From contig NZ_JABFMU010000026.1 in NCBI RefSeq assembly GCF_013359695.1, forward strand, positions 1 to 64,000: 64,000 bases of DNA, read 5' to 3'. Below, piece by piece: positions 34,930 to 44,424 of the stretch (positions within the stretch are counted from its first letter, which is position 1; each line of letters opens with the position of its first letter). The notes under the pieces are model-generated. The model made no database searches. It saw nothing but the letters and a program-made list of their open reading frames with translations, and was not told the DNA's origin. A program made the translations under genes and the position numbers. The stretch is from Pseudomonas sp. C2B4 (GTDB lineage Bacteria > Pseudomonadota > Gammaproteobacteria > Pseudomonadales > Pseudomonadaceae).

Positions 34930-35838
34930 TCAGTGCGCGTAAACCTGCTGCAACTGCGCCTGGGTCAACGCATCCTCAAACGGTACAGGCACCGACTTCA
35001 CCGCACCGTACAGGTTGCGATAACGCCAGTAGCTGCCGCTATTGGCCAGTTGATATCCCCGCTCGACCACACGCTGGCCATCGAGCACATAACGCAGGGT
35101 TTCCTGGGCCGCCGGCGGGGGTGGCGGTTGCATGAGATCGGTGGCCAGCACCCGCATGGACTCATCGATGCACTCGTCGAGTACGGCGGTGACCTTCGCC
35201 AGTTCAAGGCTGCCGTCATCGATGCACTGCTTGCCACATTGGCGAATCGGCTGGCTGGCCACCTCGATGCGCATGCGGTACAGCGGTGAACCGGCAATGT
35301 CCTGAACCTGCACCTGATTGATCAGGATGAAACTCCCGCGATCGGGAGTCAGCATCAGTTTGGGTTCAATCAGCAGACGAGCAGTCACCTGCCCCTCGCC
35401 CTGTTTGAGGTCGGCCGCTTTCGAAGCGTCCTGAAAGCGCCGTTGCAGACGCTCCTGCAGCGGCACACCCGCGAGCAGATCGGCCATCGGTCGCGAGTCT
35501 TTGAGCGCGGCTTTTTCGGCGTCGCGCTGCAAGCTCCCACTGCCCATCTGCGTGTTGATCAGGCTGGCCACCAGCAACCCGGCAAGCCCGGCGGTGTTGC
35601 CTGAACTCGCCACCAGATTCTGACTGGACGATGCCGCTTCAAGGGCCGTTTTGGAATCGATCACCGTGCTGGCACTGACAAACGCTTGCGGCAACTGCAC
35701 ATCCACCTTAAGTCCATGGGCCTGGACATAGGACAGCGCAATCGGGTCTTTGAAACCGGACTCGGGAGCCGGCTTCTGCGCGCAGCCAGCCAACATCAGC
35801 AGGGCCACCGCAGTGGCCGCTGCGACTGATCGCTTCAT
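34930..35838 (-). CDS. Outer-membrane-type lipoprotein, unknown function (302 aa)
   Basis: The N-terminus MKRSVAAATAVALLMLAGCAQ has a lipobox (LAGC), so the mature protein is lipid-anchored at Cys. The residue after Cys is Ala, not Asp, consistent with outer-membrane sorting. The mature part has no domain I recognise; two Cys (RQCGKQC) lie near residue 200 and a poly-Pro run (PPPPP) near 240. Its ATG overlaps the upstream lipoprotein gene's stop (ATGA), so the two form a coupled pair, presumably acting together at the envelope. Confidence 0.8.
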   Translation of the reverse strand: MKRSVAAATAVALLMLAGCAQKPAPESGFKDPIALSYVQAHGLKVDVQLPQAFVSASTVIDSKTALEAASSSQNLVASSGNTAGLAGLLVASLINTQMGSGSLQRDAEKAALKDSRPMADLLAGVPLQERLQRRFQDASKAADLKQGEGQVTARLLIEPKLMLTPDRGSFILINQVQVQDIAGSPLYRMRIEVASQPIRQCGKQCIDDGSLELAKVTAVLDECIDESMRVLATDLMQPPPPPAAQETLRYVLDGQRVVERGYQLANSGSYWRYRNLYGAVKSVPVPFEDALTQAQLQQVYAH

Positions 35839-36530
35839 TGTGCGAACGGCGTGATCATTTGCTGACGGCTGCTATCCACGGCCTGGTAGAACGCGTTGGA
35901 CAGGTTGGTGTAGGTCGGCTCGTCCCACTCGCCCTGAGCCGCTTGCACCGCGACAAATGGCTGGAACCACAGCAGTTTGTTATCCGCCAGGTCCACCACC
36001 ATGCCTTGTCCGCCCACCTGAGCCATCGGCACGCTGGTCGGGACAATGCTGTAGTAGCTGCGGGTCGCCCCCGTGGCCGTGACATACACCAGCAACAGGC
36101 GATCGATACCGTATTTAGCCTTCATCGGGGTCAAGTCTTTGATCGTGTAGCCTTCGCGGAATTTACCTTCCTTGTAAGCTTTCAGGTCAACCTTCTCGTC
36201 GATGCGCTTGGCTTTGTAACCCTTGGCCTGCAACTTGGCGACGATCGCATCCGGCAGGGTGTCGAAATCTCGCACTTGCCAGGTTTTGACGTTGTCACTG
36301 AGCTTGCTGTTGACGCCCGAGTTGATCGCGTAATCGAGAATCCCCTGGTTACCGGTCAATGCCAGTACGGGAGGAGGCAATTCGGTGATTGCCACGCCAA
36401 TGGTCGGTTCCTTGGCATCCCAGAATTGATGGTCCAGCGGTACGGGAGGTTGTACGTTGGCGCAGCCGGTGAGCGTGAGGCAGGCAAACAGAGTCAGCAC
36501 CGCCCAGGTGCGTAGAGCGCGGAGAGTCAT
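35835..36530 (-). CDS. Lipoprotein, unknown function (231 aa)
   Basis: Signal sequence with lipobox LTGC (MTLRALRTWAVLTLFACLTLTGCAN). The mature protein has mixed strands and helices (VAKLQAKGYKAKRID, YGIDRLLLVYVTATGATRSYYSI, GMVVDLADNKLLWFQPF). The phrase about leading to a membrane-bound or reported state (VVDLADNKLLWF) is common in periplasmic lipoproteins of unknown role. It is the first gene of a two-lipoprotein operon; AGGGAC lies about nine bases before the ATG. Confidence 0.8.
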   Translation of the reverse strand: MTLRALRTWAVLTLFACLTLTGCANVQPPVPLDHQFWDAKEPTIGVAITELPPPVLALTGNQGILDYAINSGVNSKLSDNVKTWQVRDFDTLPDAIVAKLQAKGYKAKRIDEKVDLKAYKEGKFREGYTIKDLTPMKAKYGIDRLLLVYVTATGATRSYYSIVPTSVPMAQVGGQGMVVDLADNKLLWFQPFVAVQAAQGEWDEPTYTNLSNAFYQAVDSSRQQMITPFAQ

Positions 36531-36628
36531 GGATCAAGTCCCTATGATTTGAAAACATCACTGCCCGTATCGGCAGCAACGGTCAAAACAATAGTGGCAT
36601 ATTGATACTTTTTTGACATCAGGCATTT

Positions 36629-37297
36629 TCAGCTCACGGTCCCGCCCCTTGATTCACTCATGATCTGGCGAATCGCCCCGACAAACGCTTCAACAGGTTG
36701 TCCGCCCGTGACCGCGTATTGGCCATTGAACACCACGGTCGGTACCGAACTGACCCCGCGTGATAGCCACAGTTGTTCCTCCTGGCGAACTTCTTCGGCG
36801 AACTCATCCGACGCCAGAATCGACTCGGCCCGCTGCCGATCCAGCCCGACACTTTCAACAATCTGCGCCAATTGAGCGCCGTCGGACGGATTGCCGCCAT
36901 CGGTAAAATACGCCTTGAACAACGCTTCCTTCAGCGGCAGTTGCAGCCCTTGCAGACCGGCCCAGTGCAGCAAGCGGTGAGCATCGAAGGTGTTGTAGAT
37001 GCGGCTGTTGCCATCGGTACGAAACGCAAAACCGACCTCGGCGCCGCGCGCACGGATCATCTCGCGATTCTTTTGCGACTGTTCGGGTGTCGAGCCGTAC
37101 TTCTCGGTGATGTGCTCGGTGATGTTCTGGCCTTCCGGCCCCATCTTCGGATTCAGTTCGAACGGCTGCAAGCGGATCTCGGCGCGGACTTCGTCGCGCA
37201 AGATCTCCAGGGCCCGGGTCAGGCCGTACAAGCCGATCACGCACCAGGGGCAGGATACGTCGCTGACGAAATCGATTTTCAAGGGGGCACTCATCAT
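36629..37297 (-). CDS. DsbA-family thiol oxidoreductase (FrnE-like)
   Basis: A 222-residue cytoplasmic thioredoxin-fold protein without signal peptide. The active site CPWC appears at about residue 16 (SDVSCPWCVIG), and the cis-Pro loop is SSVPTVVFNGQYAVTGGQP. A helical insertion (about 60-150) contains FNPK-like PFELNPKM and ITEHITEKYG, which place it in the FrnE/2-hydroxychromene isomerase-like branch of DsbA proteins. Members help handle oxidative stress or isomerise polyketides. GAGGTG before two adjacent ATGs (37297, 37294) supports the start. Confidence 0.92.
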   Translation of the reverse strand: MMSAPLKIDFVSDVSCPWCVIGLYGLTRALEILRDEVRAEIRLQPFELNPKMGPEGQNITEHITEKYGSTPEQSQKNREMIRARGAEVGFAFRTDGNSRIYNTFDAHRLLHWAGLQGLQLPLKEALFKAYFTDGGNPSDGAQLAQIVESVGLDRQRAESILASDEFAEEVRQEEQLWLSRGVSSVPTVVFNGQYAVTGGQPVEAFVGAIRQIMSESRGGTVS

Positions 37298-37372
37298 TCA
37301 CCTCGCTGGCTTGAACGCGCCGGAAAAGTCGAACGATACACCTGACAGTACTGAACGCGCAGCAGATCCCTT

Positions 37373-37461
37373 GTGGGAGCGAGCCTGCTCGCGAAAGCGG
37401 TGTGTCAGCCAACATTAATGCCGACTGAAATGCCCTCTTCGCGAGCAGGCTCGCTCCCACG
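37373..37461. repeat. REP doublet (REPIN)
   Basis: Inverted copies of GAGCCTGCTCGCGAA separated by a short spacer, between two minus-strand genes. Confidence 0.92.
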
Positions 37462-37472
37462 GGGAACCCGAG

Positions 37473-38504
37473 TTACAGGAGATTGTGGTCGGCCACCGGC
37501 TCGATCTGCGCCCAATGCGAAGTGTCCTCACGGTGCTCACGCAAATACGGCAACACCGCCGCCAGCAATGGCGCCTTGAACGCCTCCTGAAAACGGTGGG
37601 CCAGCCCCGGAATCAACTTCAGCTGACTGCCGCGCAAATGCGCCGCCAGATGCACGCCATGCATCACGGGCAACAGCGGATCGGCCGTGCCATGCACCAC
37701 CAGCGCCGGCACCCGCAATTGATTGAGCAACGCCACCCGGCTCGGCTCGGCCAGGATCGCCATGATCTGCCGTTTCACGCCTTCGGGATTGAACGCCCGG
37801 TCATAGGACAGCGCCGCCTGATGCAACAGCGCCTGTCGATCATCGCTCACTGTCGGGCTGCCCAGCGCAGCCAGCAAATCGGCTTGTTGCTCCAGCGCCG
37901 CCTCTCGATTCGGCGCGCCACGGCGGGCGAGCAATTGCACCAGCGCTGCGCTGGGTGCGGGCAGGCCTTCGGCACCGGAGGTGCTCATGATCAGCGTCAA
38001 ACTCTCGACCCGCTCGGGCGCCATGGCCGCCATATGCTGGGCGATCATCCCGCCCATGCTGGCACCCAACACGTGGAACTGCTCGATGCGCAGCGCATCC
38101 ATCAGGCCCAGGCCATCATCGGCCATGTCCGTCAGCGAGTACGGTGCCGACACCGGCAAACCCAACTTGTAGCGCAGCACCTCGAAGGTCAGGTTGGCCT
38201 CGGCCGGTGCCTGCCGCCAGGTCGAGAGGCCGACATCGCGATTGTCATAGCGAATCACCCGGAAACCCTGCTGACACAAGGCGACCACCACCTCGTCAGG
38301 CCAGTGAATCAACTGCCCGCCCAACCCCATCACCAGCAGCAGCGCCGGATCCGAGGCCCGGCCGATGCTCTGGTACGCCAGGCTCACCTGCGCCAGATCG
38401 ACGTGTTCGGTCGGTACATTCACATCACAACGAGACGCCGCCAGGGATGGCAGGCTGAACAATGCGGACAGAACAATCGCCGCTGATAAAAACAAAGCAC
38501 GCAT
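37473..38504 (-). CDS. Secreted alpha/beta hydrolase
   Basis: A 343-residue alpha/beta-hydrolase with signal peptide (MRALFLSAAIVLSALFSLPSLAA). The nucleophile elbow is LGASMGGM (Ser near 150), the oxyanion strand LLLVMGLGGQLIHWP, the acid probably in VHGTADPLLPV, and the catalytic His in IPGLAHRF. A helical cap domain lies between about 185 and 260. The exported location suggests esterase or lipase-like action in the periplasm; the substrate is unknown. Confidence 0.9.
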   Translation of the reverse strand: MRALFLSAAIVLSALFSLPSLAASRCDVNVPTEHVDLAQVSLAYQSIGRASDPALLLVMGLGGQLIHWPDEVVVALCQQGFRVIRYDNRDVGLSTWRQAPAEANLTFEVLRYKLGLPVSAPYSLTDMADDGLGLMDALRIEQFHVLGASMGGMIAQHMAAMAPERVESLTLIMSTSGAEGLPAPSAALVQLLARRGAPNREAALEQQADLLAALGSPTVSDDRQALLHQAALSYDRAFNPEGVKRQIMAILAEPSRVALLNQLRVPALVVHGTADPLLPVMHGVHLAAHLRGSQLKLIPGLAHRFQEAFKAPLLAAVLPYLREHREDTSHWAQIEPVADHNLL

Positions 38505-38709
38505 GACAAAACACCAAAACGCAGAACCCCAGTAGAGCGCGAGTCTGATGAAGTTTGTTCAAGCGCGCTGCCACAGTTCAATGACAGTTTGATGAACATC
38601 GCCGAGTGGTCGTCGCGATAACTATGTAGTGCCAATGCCCGGCAGGTCTTCCCTTAAATGACTCGCTCAAGGAGTGGACTCACCGCTCCCTTTACCGAGC
38701 CATGACCCC

Positions 38710-41049
38710 ATGACCGATAACTTTATATTCGATCTCCCCTTACCCACCGCCATCGACCTGCCAGCCTCCTCGATCCTGCCGGACAATGTCGACGATAGTT
38801 TGAGGCTCAGGGCTACGGCCCGTTGGCGCGAGAGCAACGAGGGCTTGCGTGAACTGTTCGCCGGCGTGCCGGCCACCCGCTCTACGCTCGAGCGTTTGCT
38901 CAAACAACAGTTGGATCTGGACGGCCACGCCGTGGGTCTGCAGTTTTTCGCCACGCAAGATCAGGGCGAACGGTTCATTCTGCTCACCGATGCCCTGGCG
39001 TTTGTCTTCCAGCACCCTGAGCTGGAGAGCACGCTGGACCAGCGCTGTCGCGTTACCGGCCTGACTTCGACCCACGCCCTCTTCCCCCTCACTCCGTTGC
39101 AACTGCTCACCCGCCTCAAGGCGCTGGGAGTGGAGCAAGCCATGACCGAGCGCTGGAATGCCTACTGGGACGCGCGCGCCCCTGGCGCTGCGGTGTCGCG
39201 CCGTGAACGGGCCAGCCAGTTGTACCTCAATCACCTGGAAGCGACGGCTCACAGGGCCTTCGCCTATTGCACCCTGAGTGCCGAACAACTGAAACCGCTG
39301 TTGATGCTGATGGACGCTCCCGCGACGGGCGCACGCCCGGATAATCCGTCGGTTCAATGCGAACAATTGGAATTGATCCTGAGCAACAACGCTCGCGTGA
39401 AGCTTCCCGAGGCCTGGGTCATCAGCCTCGGCGACAAGGCACCGATCGAACAATTGTTGTACCTGCCGTGCCGTCCGGTCGCGCTTCAAGCCTTCCCCCA
39501 GCGCAGTGACATGCAGACCTGGCTGACGCAACAGGCCCTCGTCCCCGGCGGACGGCCCGACACTGACATCGCTTTTCAGTACACCACCCGAGCCCTTCCA
39601 TTGTCGGCGGGTATGACCGACCTGCTGGCCCATCAGCAAATGGCCCAACTCGACACTTTGCGCAATGGTTCAGCGGGAAAACCCGGGCTGGTCGAACAGG
39701 GTGCCAGGGCTTTGGTGGACTCGGACCGATTGGACCGGCAGCGCAGCCAAAGCCCGGTGCTCGCCGCACCGCCAGGTGGGGATCCGTCGCCCATCGACAG
39801 CACTTTCGCTCCCAACGACGAGCAACCCCTGTTCGGCAATCTGCATGCCGATATACCCTGGGCCCTGCGTCAGGCAGCCTTGAACAAGCAGCGCGATGCA
39901 CTCGAAACGCTACGGCGCGAGGCTGGCCAAAACGAGCACCTGAAATCTCTCAAGGATCTGCAAGCAAAACTGGAAACCGCCGAGCAAGCCGCCGACAAGG
40001 CTGCTTCCACCCTGCTTTACCGTGAGCGCTCGCTTGACCCCATCGCCTTGAATCGGGAACTCACAGCACTGCACAAAGCCCACAAGGATGGACTGCACGC
40101 CGAGGCCGGGCTGCAACGGGCACTCAAGCAATTGACCGACGAAGAATCCAATCGGCTCAAGGCACTGCTCGATACGCCCGACGAGCCGGGTAGCGACCGA
40201 GTGGCGGCCAGCCTGACCCTGTCACTGACCGAACAGGACGGTGCGCAACCCAAGATCAACACCCAGGCACTCAACGGCGTTTTTGTGATGACCCACCCGG
40301 ACGCACTGCTAGAGGCCTCGTCTTCCCACAGCGTGTTGCTTTACTGGCCCGGGATTGGCGGCGGACTGCAACGGTTCGCCAACCGGCGGGAACTTGAACG
40401 ACAGCTGTTCAAAATGGGCGAAACCGACAGCGATCTTGCATTGCAGCTGAACAAAATCAGCGGCGATGCACTGCAATACGCGCTGCATCAGATCAACAAT
40501 GATTTCGAAGTCCAGGCGGCCGGGATACGTCAACGCAATGCCGGGACAGACCAGCAAACGCAAGTGGCCGAACGACTTGAAGCGCTGCGCAAGCGAACCC
40601 TTGCTGCCCTGCAGGTACCCGTCAATGCCGCGCGCAACCTGGCGTTCGCACATGACCTGGAGCAGGACCGTAGCGCCACCCTGGGCACCCGTCTTCCGGA
40701 CATGTTCGCCAAACTGTCTACAGCCGATCGCAAAGTACTCAAGGATCTGATCCAGGCGTACATCAGGGCCATGCGCCGCAGTCACGAGCTGATGACGGCC
40801 AACCTCGAGCCGCGCGATGACTTCACTCGGCGACATCTGCAAGCCCGGCTGCGCAAGGACTTCAACATCAAGGGCGATTTCGATGTGCAACTCGAACTGC
40901 CCGATGCCGTCACGTGGGAGAAACGCTACTCCACAACGCCAGCCGGGAAGGTCGAAACGACGGTCATGGTGCCCGGTGCCAAGTACAGCAAAATGTCGCT
41001 TGAGGACCTGGCCCAGCTCAACATCGATAACGTCCATTCGGTGCAATAG
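38710..41049 (+). CDS. DUF6543/dermonecrotic-toxin-domain-like protein, N-terminal part ended by premature TAG
   Basis: A 779-residue N-terminal part of a very large protein. The region about 40-330 resembles the Pseudomonas DUF6543 (so-called dermonecrotic toxin domain) family, with RLRATARWRESNEGLRELF as the opening helix. Long charged helices follow (about 400-510). It ends at TAG 41047-41049, directly before sequence that continues in the same frame as the next entry. The ATG at 38710 is preferred; an in-frame GTG at 38674 overlaps an AAGGAG and cannot use it. There is no signal peptide. Function of the family is not established; toxin activity should not be assumed. Confidence 0.7.
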   Translation: MTDNFIFDLPLPTAIDLPASSILPDNVDDSLRLRATARWRESNEGLRELFAGVPATRSTLERLLKQQLDLDGHAVGLQFFATQDQGERFILLTDALAFVFQHPELESTLDQRCRVTGLTSTHALFPLTPLQLLTRLKALGVEQAMTERWNAYWDARAPGAAVSRRERASQLYLNHLEATAHRAFAYCTLSAEQLKPLLMLMDAPATGARPDNPSVQCEQLELILSNNARVKLPEAWVISLGDKAPIEQLLYLPCRPVALQAFPQRSDMQTWLTQQALVPGGRPDTDIAFQYTTRALPLSAGMTDLLAHQQMAQLDTLRNGSAGKPGLVEQGARALVDSDRLDRQRSQSPVLAAPPGGDPSPIDSTFAPNDEQPLFGNLHADIPWALRQAALNKQRDALETLRREAGQNEHLKSLKDLQAKLETAEQAADKAASTLLYRERSLDPIALNRELTALHKAHKDGLHAEAGLQRALKQLTDEESNRLKALLDTPDEPGSDRVAASLTLSLTEQDGAQPKINTQALNGVFVMTHPDALLEASSSHSVLLYWPGIGGGLQRFANRRELERQLFKMGETDSDLALQLNKISGDALQYALHQINNDFEVQAAGIRQRNAGTDQQTQVAERLEALRKRTLAALQVPVNAARNLAFAHDLEQDRSATLGTRLPDMFAKLSTADRKVLKDLIQAYIRAMRRSHELMTANLEPRDDFTRRHLQARLRKDFNIKGDFDVQLELPDAVTWEKRYSTTPAGKVETTVMVPGAKYSKMSLEDLAQLNIDNVHSVQ

Positions 41050-41070
41050 GACGCCCTGTCGCAGCGGCTG

Positions 41071-44000
41071 GTGTTCATGCGGCTGGAGGTGACGGCGACG
41101 GTTGCGCAGGAACGCTTCACGCTGCTCAATGGCATCAACCTTATCTACCTGCGCAACACCCTCCCGGATCTGGACCTGCCCAAGGCCTACGAAGAACAGA
41201 TCCAGCGTGCGTTCATGGGCTCGGCAGACGACCCGGCGTTCGTGAATGAGCATCGTCGCGAATGCCTGATCGAACCCTGGCAACTGATGCTCAAGTTGCA
41301 GGGCGAGTTTGCCCACCTGCAAAACCAGATCCATTACGACGATTTGCAGATCCTGAACGTCGCCATCGATGCCAATACCCCTGAAGCCTGGCGCGCCGGC
41401 GGCAAGCGCGTGGCGCTACTGCCGGTTCACCTCAGCGTAGGCGGCAAGGACACGCCGAACGAAGGCGGGGTCACCCTGTCCGGGGTGACCTTCATCCAGG
41501 AACAGATCAGCGGCGTCACCCTGCTTTACACGCCGGACAACCCTGACAATCGCTTCCTGCGTCGATACGACAACCTGGAAGATGCGCGCAAGGCGCTGTT
41601 CAACCTGTGCTCGCAAGACTCGATGATCAACTACCTGGCCAGTCGTGCCTTGCAAGGCAACGTCCGGGCCCATGTCAGCCGGATCAATGACGCGCAACTC
41701 AAACGTTTCGACGCCATGATCGGCGTCGGAGCAGCCTGGCCGGCCACCACTTCGCTGGCTGCCCATCTGCTCAATGCCCATATGGGCCGCCTGATCGAAG
41801 CCCATCGCGGCACGTCGCGTTCCAACGATGCGCTGTACCTGGAGCGTTACGCGTTGCAAGGCCCGCGCGCCTTCGCCTACATCAAAATGGCCCTCGGCTT
41901 GCTGCCCTTTATCGGCACGGCAGTCGCCCTCTACGATGCCTGGACCGCTGCAAACCAGGCGGTGGCGGCGTTTTTGCGCGGCAAGGTCGGGGACGGAGTG
42001 GACGAACTGGGCTCGGTGCTGTTGTGCCTGATCGATGCGGCGATGGACCTGCTGCCGGGGGAGGCCCTCGCCTCCGCGCTTGGCTCGGGCGCTCGCACAT
42101 TGACGCGCACGCGCCAGCTTCGTGCATTGGCCGCCAGCGCAGCCGCGCTGCAGCCGCCGTCCATGCGCCAGGCCCGGCATGTCATCGCACGTTTCGCCGG
42201 CTACGAATACGAAAAGCCCCTTTCACTGGCAGGGCTGCAACCGGCGACCCATGGCGCTTACCGCAATGTCTACCGGCATGCCGACGGTGATTTCATCATC
42301 CGCCAGGGCCGCGTGTTCCAGGTCGAATGGAGCACCGACTCGCGCAACTGGCGCCTGACCGGCAACAGCCGCAAAACCTACAAGCAACCCATTGCCCTGG
42401 ACGAAGCCGGCAAGTGGGATACCTGGTTCGGCGTCTATGGAACCACCTTCGAAGGCGGTGGCCTCGGTGGTGGGCAGGTACTCGGGCACTTGGCCGATGC
42501 AATCGATCCCCTGTGGCCCGCCGCCATTCGCGAACGGCTGCCGCGCTGGTGGGTTGATCGAGCCCTTCGCCGTCATCACGCATTGACCGAGGCGATCGAT
42601 GACTTTGGCAGCCAGCTCGATCGACAGGTCGCGCATACAGACGCCGCTCTGAAGACCTATCACGCCACGGCGGCGAATCAGCGTGCAGGCCTGATGCAGG
42701 CATCCGACTCCGCCTGCATCGGCGATATCGAGATGGCCAAGCGACACCTTCAAAACGTGTCCGATCTAATGCCACTGACCCACGGCAACAAACGGCATGA
42801 ACTCAGGAAGATACAAAGCAATGGCGCCCTGATTGTGGCCGATCGTTGCAAGCATCGGCTGTTCATCTCCAACCATCGGGTCCTGGCCTTGTTGGACCGT
42901 ATCGATGCACTGACGGACAGTCTCGATGAGCTGCTTCTATCCCCCCTCGCCGAACGGCTACGTGTCCTGGATGACATCCGCAAACTGCGACTGGAAGTGT
43001 TGAAGGAGTTCGACACCGTCGAATCCCTCATGCATGACCTCAACCTCTGGTATCACCGCATCAGCGAGCGCGCACAAAAAACGCAACTGACCGACGAAGT
43101 CACCCTGCTGAACAAGCGCCTCAGTGAAGTCAACATTCTCAACTTGAGAACGGGCAACTTGATGGAAACGGTGACACGCTTTGACACCATCAACGATGTG
43201 TCCTGGTTCTTCCTTCAAACCCAGACGCAAGTCAAAAGAACCCAGCTCGACCGAGCGTTGTTCACGCAATTCAATCTGCCTGAAGTGACGGCCACCAGGG
43301 CTCAACGCAACCAGATTCTTCAAGACTGCATCGAGCAATACGATCAATTTCGTCGTGCAATGAAGGCCTGGACCATCAGTTATCCGCAGCATTTCCATCT
43401 GGAAAATGTGCCGCCCTTGCTGGACAGCCTCGAAAAATTGACCCAGCGAGCACGCAAGGCACTCGACATTCCGCCACCACCTGCCCCGACGGGCTCAATC
43501 ACCAAAAAAGTGTTTACCACCGAAAACGACGAACTGCTGATCGGGGTGGAGCGCTGGGAGCCCGCGACTCAACAGCGCCAATACACATTGACCGGTCAAG
43601 ACGGCTACACGGAGATCTGGGAGCCCATTGCGAACAACAGGTTTCGGTTGCGAAACCCCAGACCACAGCCGGGCGCTTCCACTCGAAGGGACGTTGCAGC
43701 CTTAGTGGTCGAAGCCCGACAGAAGCTGGCGATGCAAGACGCCTATAAAACCAGGGTTCAGTCCTACGCCAATCTTCAGGGCACGCTCCCCGTCGATCTG
43801 GAAGACATGATGCTCAAAGAAGCAAACGAGCTCACCCATCGAGCCCGCGGCATCGAAGAACTGTCACCGCAACACGCCGTGATTGCCCAGTTGCGCGACA
43901 AGGCCAACGAACTGGTCGCCACCGGGCGTGCCATGCGAACCCGACAATCGCTGCTGAGCAAAAAGCCCACCGACGGCATGCTGGACGACCTCGTTACACA

Positions 44001-44295
44001 GGAGGTTGTCGAGATTCGTAAAACCAGCCCGCTCAAAAACCTCGGCAAACGCCCGGATGGCCGGATCGACTACCTGCAGGAATACGAAGTGTGGGACCTG
44101 ACCTCCACCCCGCCCAGGGTGCTGTGGTACGCCCACTTCCATTATTCCAGGGCGGCGCCGCGTTTCAGCGAATTCGAGAAAGCTCATTTGAAATTGCCGG
44201 AACACCGCTTCCTGACCCACGCGGACAACGCCGACCTGCCTTATGCCGATATCGGTAAACGGTCGGCCGTGTTGCCGCATTTCGAAAACCTCTGA
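41071..44295 (+). CDS. DUF6543-like protein, C-terminal part downstream of the in-frame TAG
   Basis: A 1074-residue continuation in the same frame as the preceding gene; only codons for seven residues (DALSQRL) separate its first possible start (GTG 41071, or ATG 41077) from the TAG. No ribosome site is visible, so it is probably not an independent gene. Features include a hydrophobic helical stretch (about 270-335; MALGLLPFIGTAVALYDAW and LLCLIDAAMDLLPGEAL) of the kind that could insert into membranes, a basic linker, and a mixed helical C-terminal half ending with YLQEYEVWDLTSTPP. With its partner the intact protein would be about 1860 residues. Confidence 0.7.
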   Translation: MFMRLEVTATVAQERFTLLNGINLIYLRNTLPDLDLPKAYEEQIQRAFMGSADDPAFVNEHRRECLIEPWQLMLKLQGEFAHLQNQIHYDDLQILNVAIDANTPEAWRAGGKRVALLPVHLSVGGKDTPNEGGVTLSGVTFIQEQISGVTLLYTPDNPDNRFLRRYDNLEDARKALFNLCSQDSMINYLASRALQGNVRAHVSRINDAQLKRFDAMIGVGAAWPATTSLAAHLLNAHMGRLIEAHRGTSRSNDALYLERYALQGPRAFAYIKMALGLLPFIGTAVALYDAWTAANQAVAAFLRGKVGDGVDELGSVLLCLIDAAMDLLPGEALASALGSGARTLTRTRQLRALAASAAALQPPSMRQARHVIARFAGYEYEKPLSLAGLQPATHGAYRNVYRHADGDFIIRQGRVFQVEWSTDSRNWRLTGNSRKTYKQPIALDEAGKWDTWFGVYGTTFEGGGLGGGQVLGHLADAIDPLWPAAIRERLPRWWVDRALRRHHALTEAIDDFGSQLDRQVAHTDAALKTYHATAANQRAGLMQASDSACIGDIEMAKRHLQNVSDLMPLTHGNKRHELRKIQSNGALIVADRCKHRLFISNHRVLALLDRIDALTDSLDELLLSPLAERLRVLDDIRKLRLEVLKEFDTVESLMHDLNLWYHRISERAQKTQLTDEVTLLNKRLSEVNILNLRTGNLMETVTRFDTINDVSWFFLQTQTQVKRTQLDRALFTQFNLPEVTATRAQRNQILQDCIEQYDQFRRAMKAWTISYPQHFHLENVPPLLDSLEKLTQRARKALDIPPPPAPTGSITKKVFTTENDELLIGVERWEPATQQRQYTLTGQDGYTEIWEPIANNRFRLRNPRPQPGASTRRDVAALVVEARQKLAMQDAYKTRVQSYANLQGTLPVDLEDMMLKEANELTHRARGIEELSPQHAVIAQLRDKANELVATGRAMRTRQSLLSKKPTDGMLDDLVTQEVVEIRKTSPLKNLGKRPDGRIDYLQEYEVWDLTSTPPRVLWYAHFHYSRAAPRFSEFEKAHLKLPEHRFLTHADNADLPYADIGKRSAVLPHFENL

Positions 44296-44323
44296 TACCA
44301 AAGGATTGCGACACACAATCCAT

Positions 44324-44412
44324 GTGGGAGCGAGCCTGCTCGCGAAAGCGGAGTGTCAGTCAACATAGCGTTGAATGATAAGCCGCATTCGCGAGCAGGC
44401 TCGCTCCCACAG
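44324..44412. repeat. REP doublet (REPIN)
   Basis: Inverted copies of GAGCCTGCTCGCGAA between the convergent DUF6543-like gene and metE. Confidence 0.93.
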
Positions 44413-44424
44413 GTTCTACAGGTG

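Noticed and set aside
41050..44295. Second independent toxin gene
   Set aside because: Same frame as the upstream gene, seven codons after its stop, no ribosome site; better explained as the split C-terminal part.
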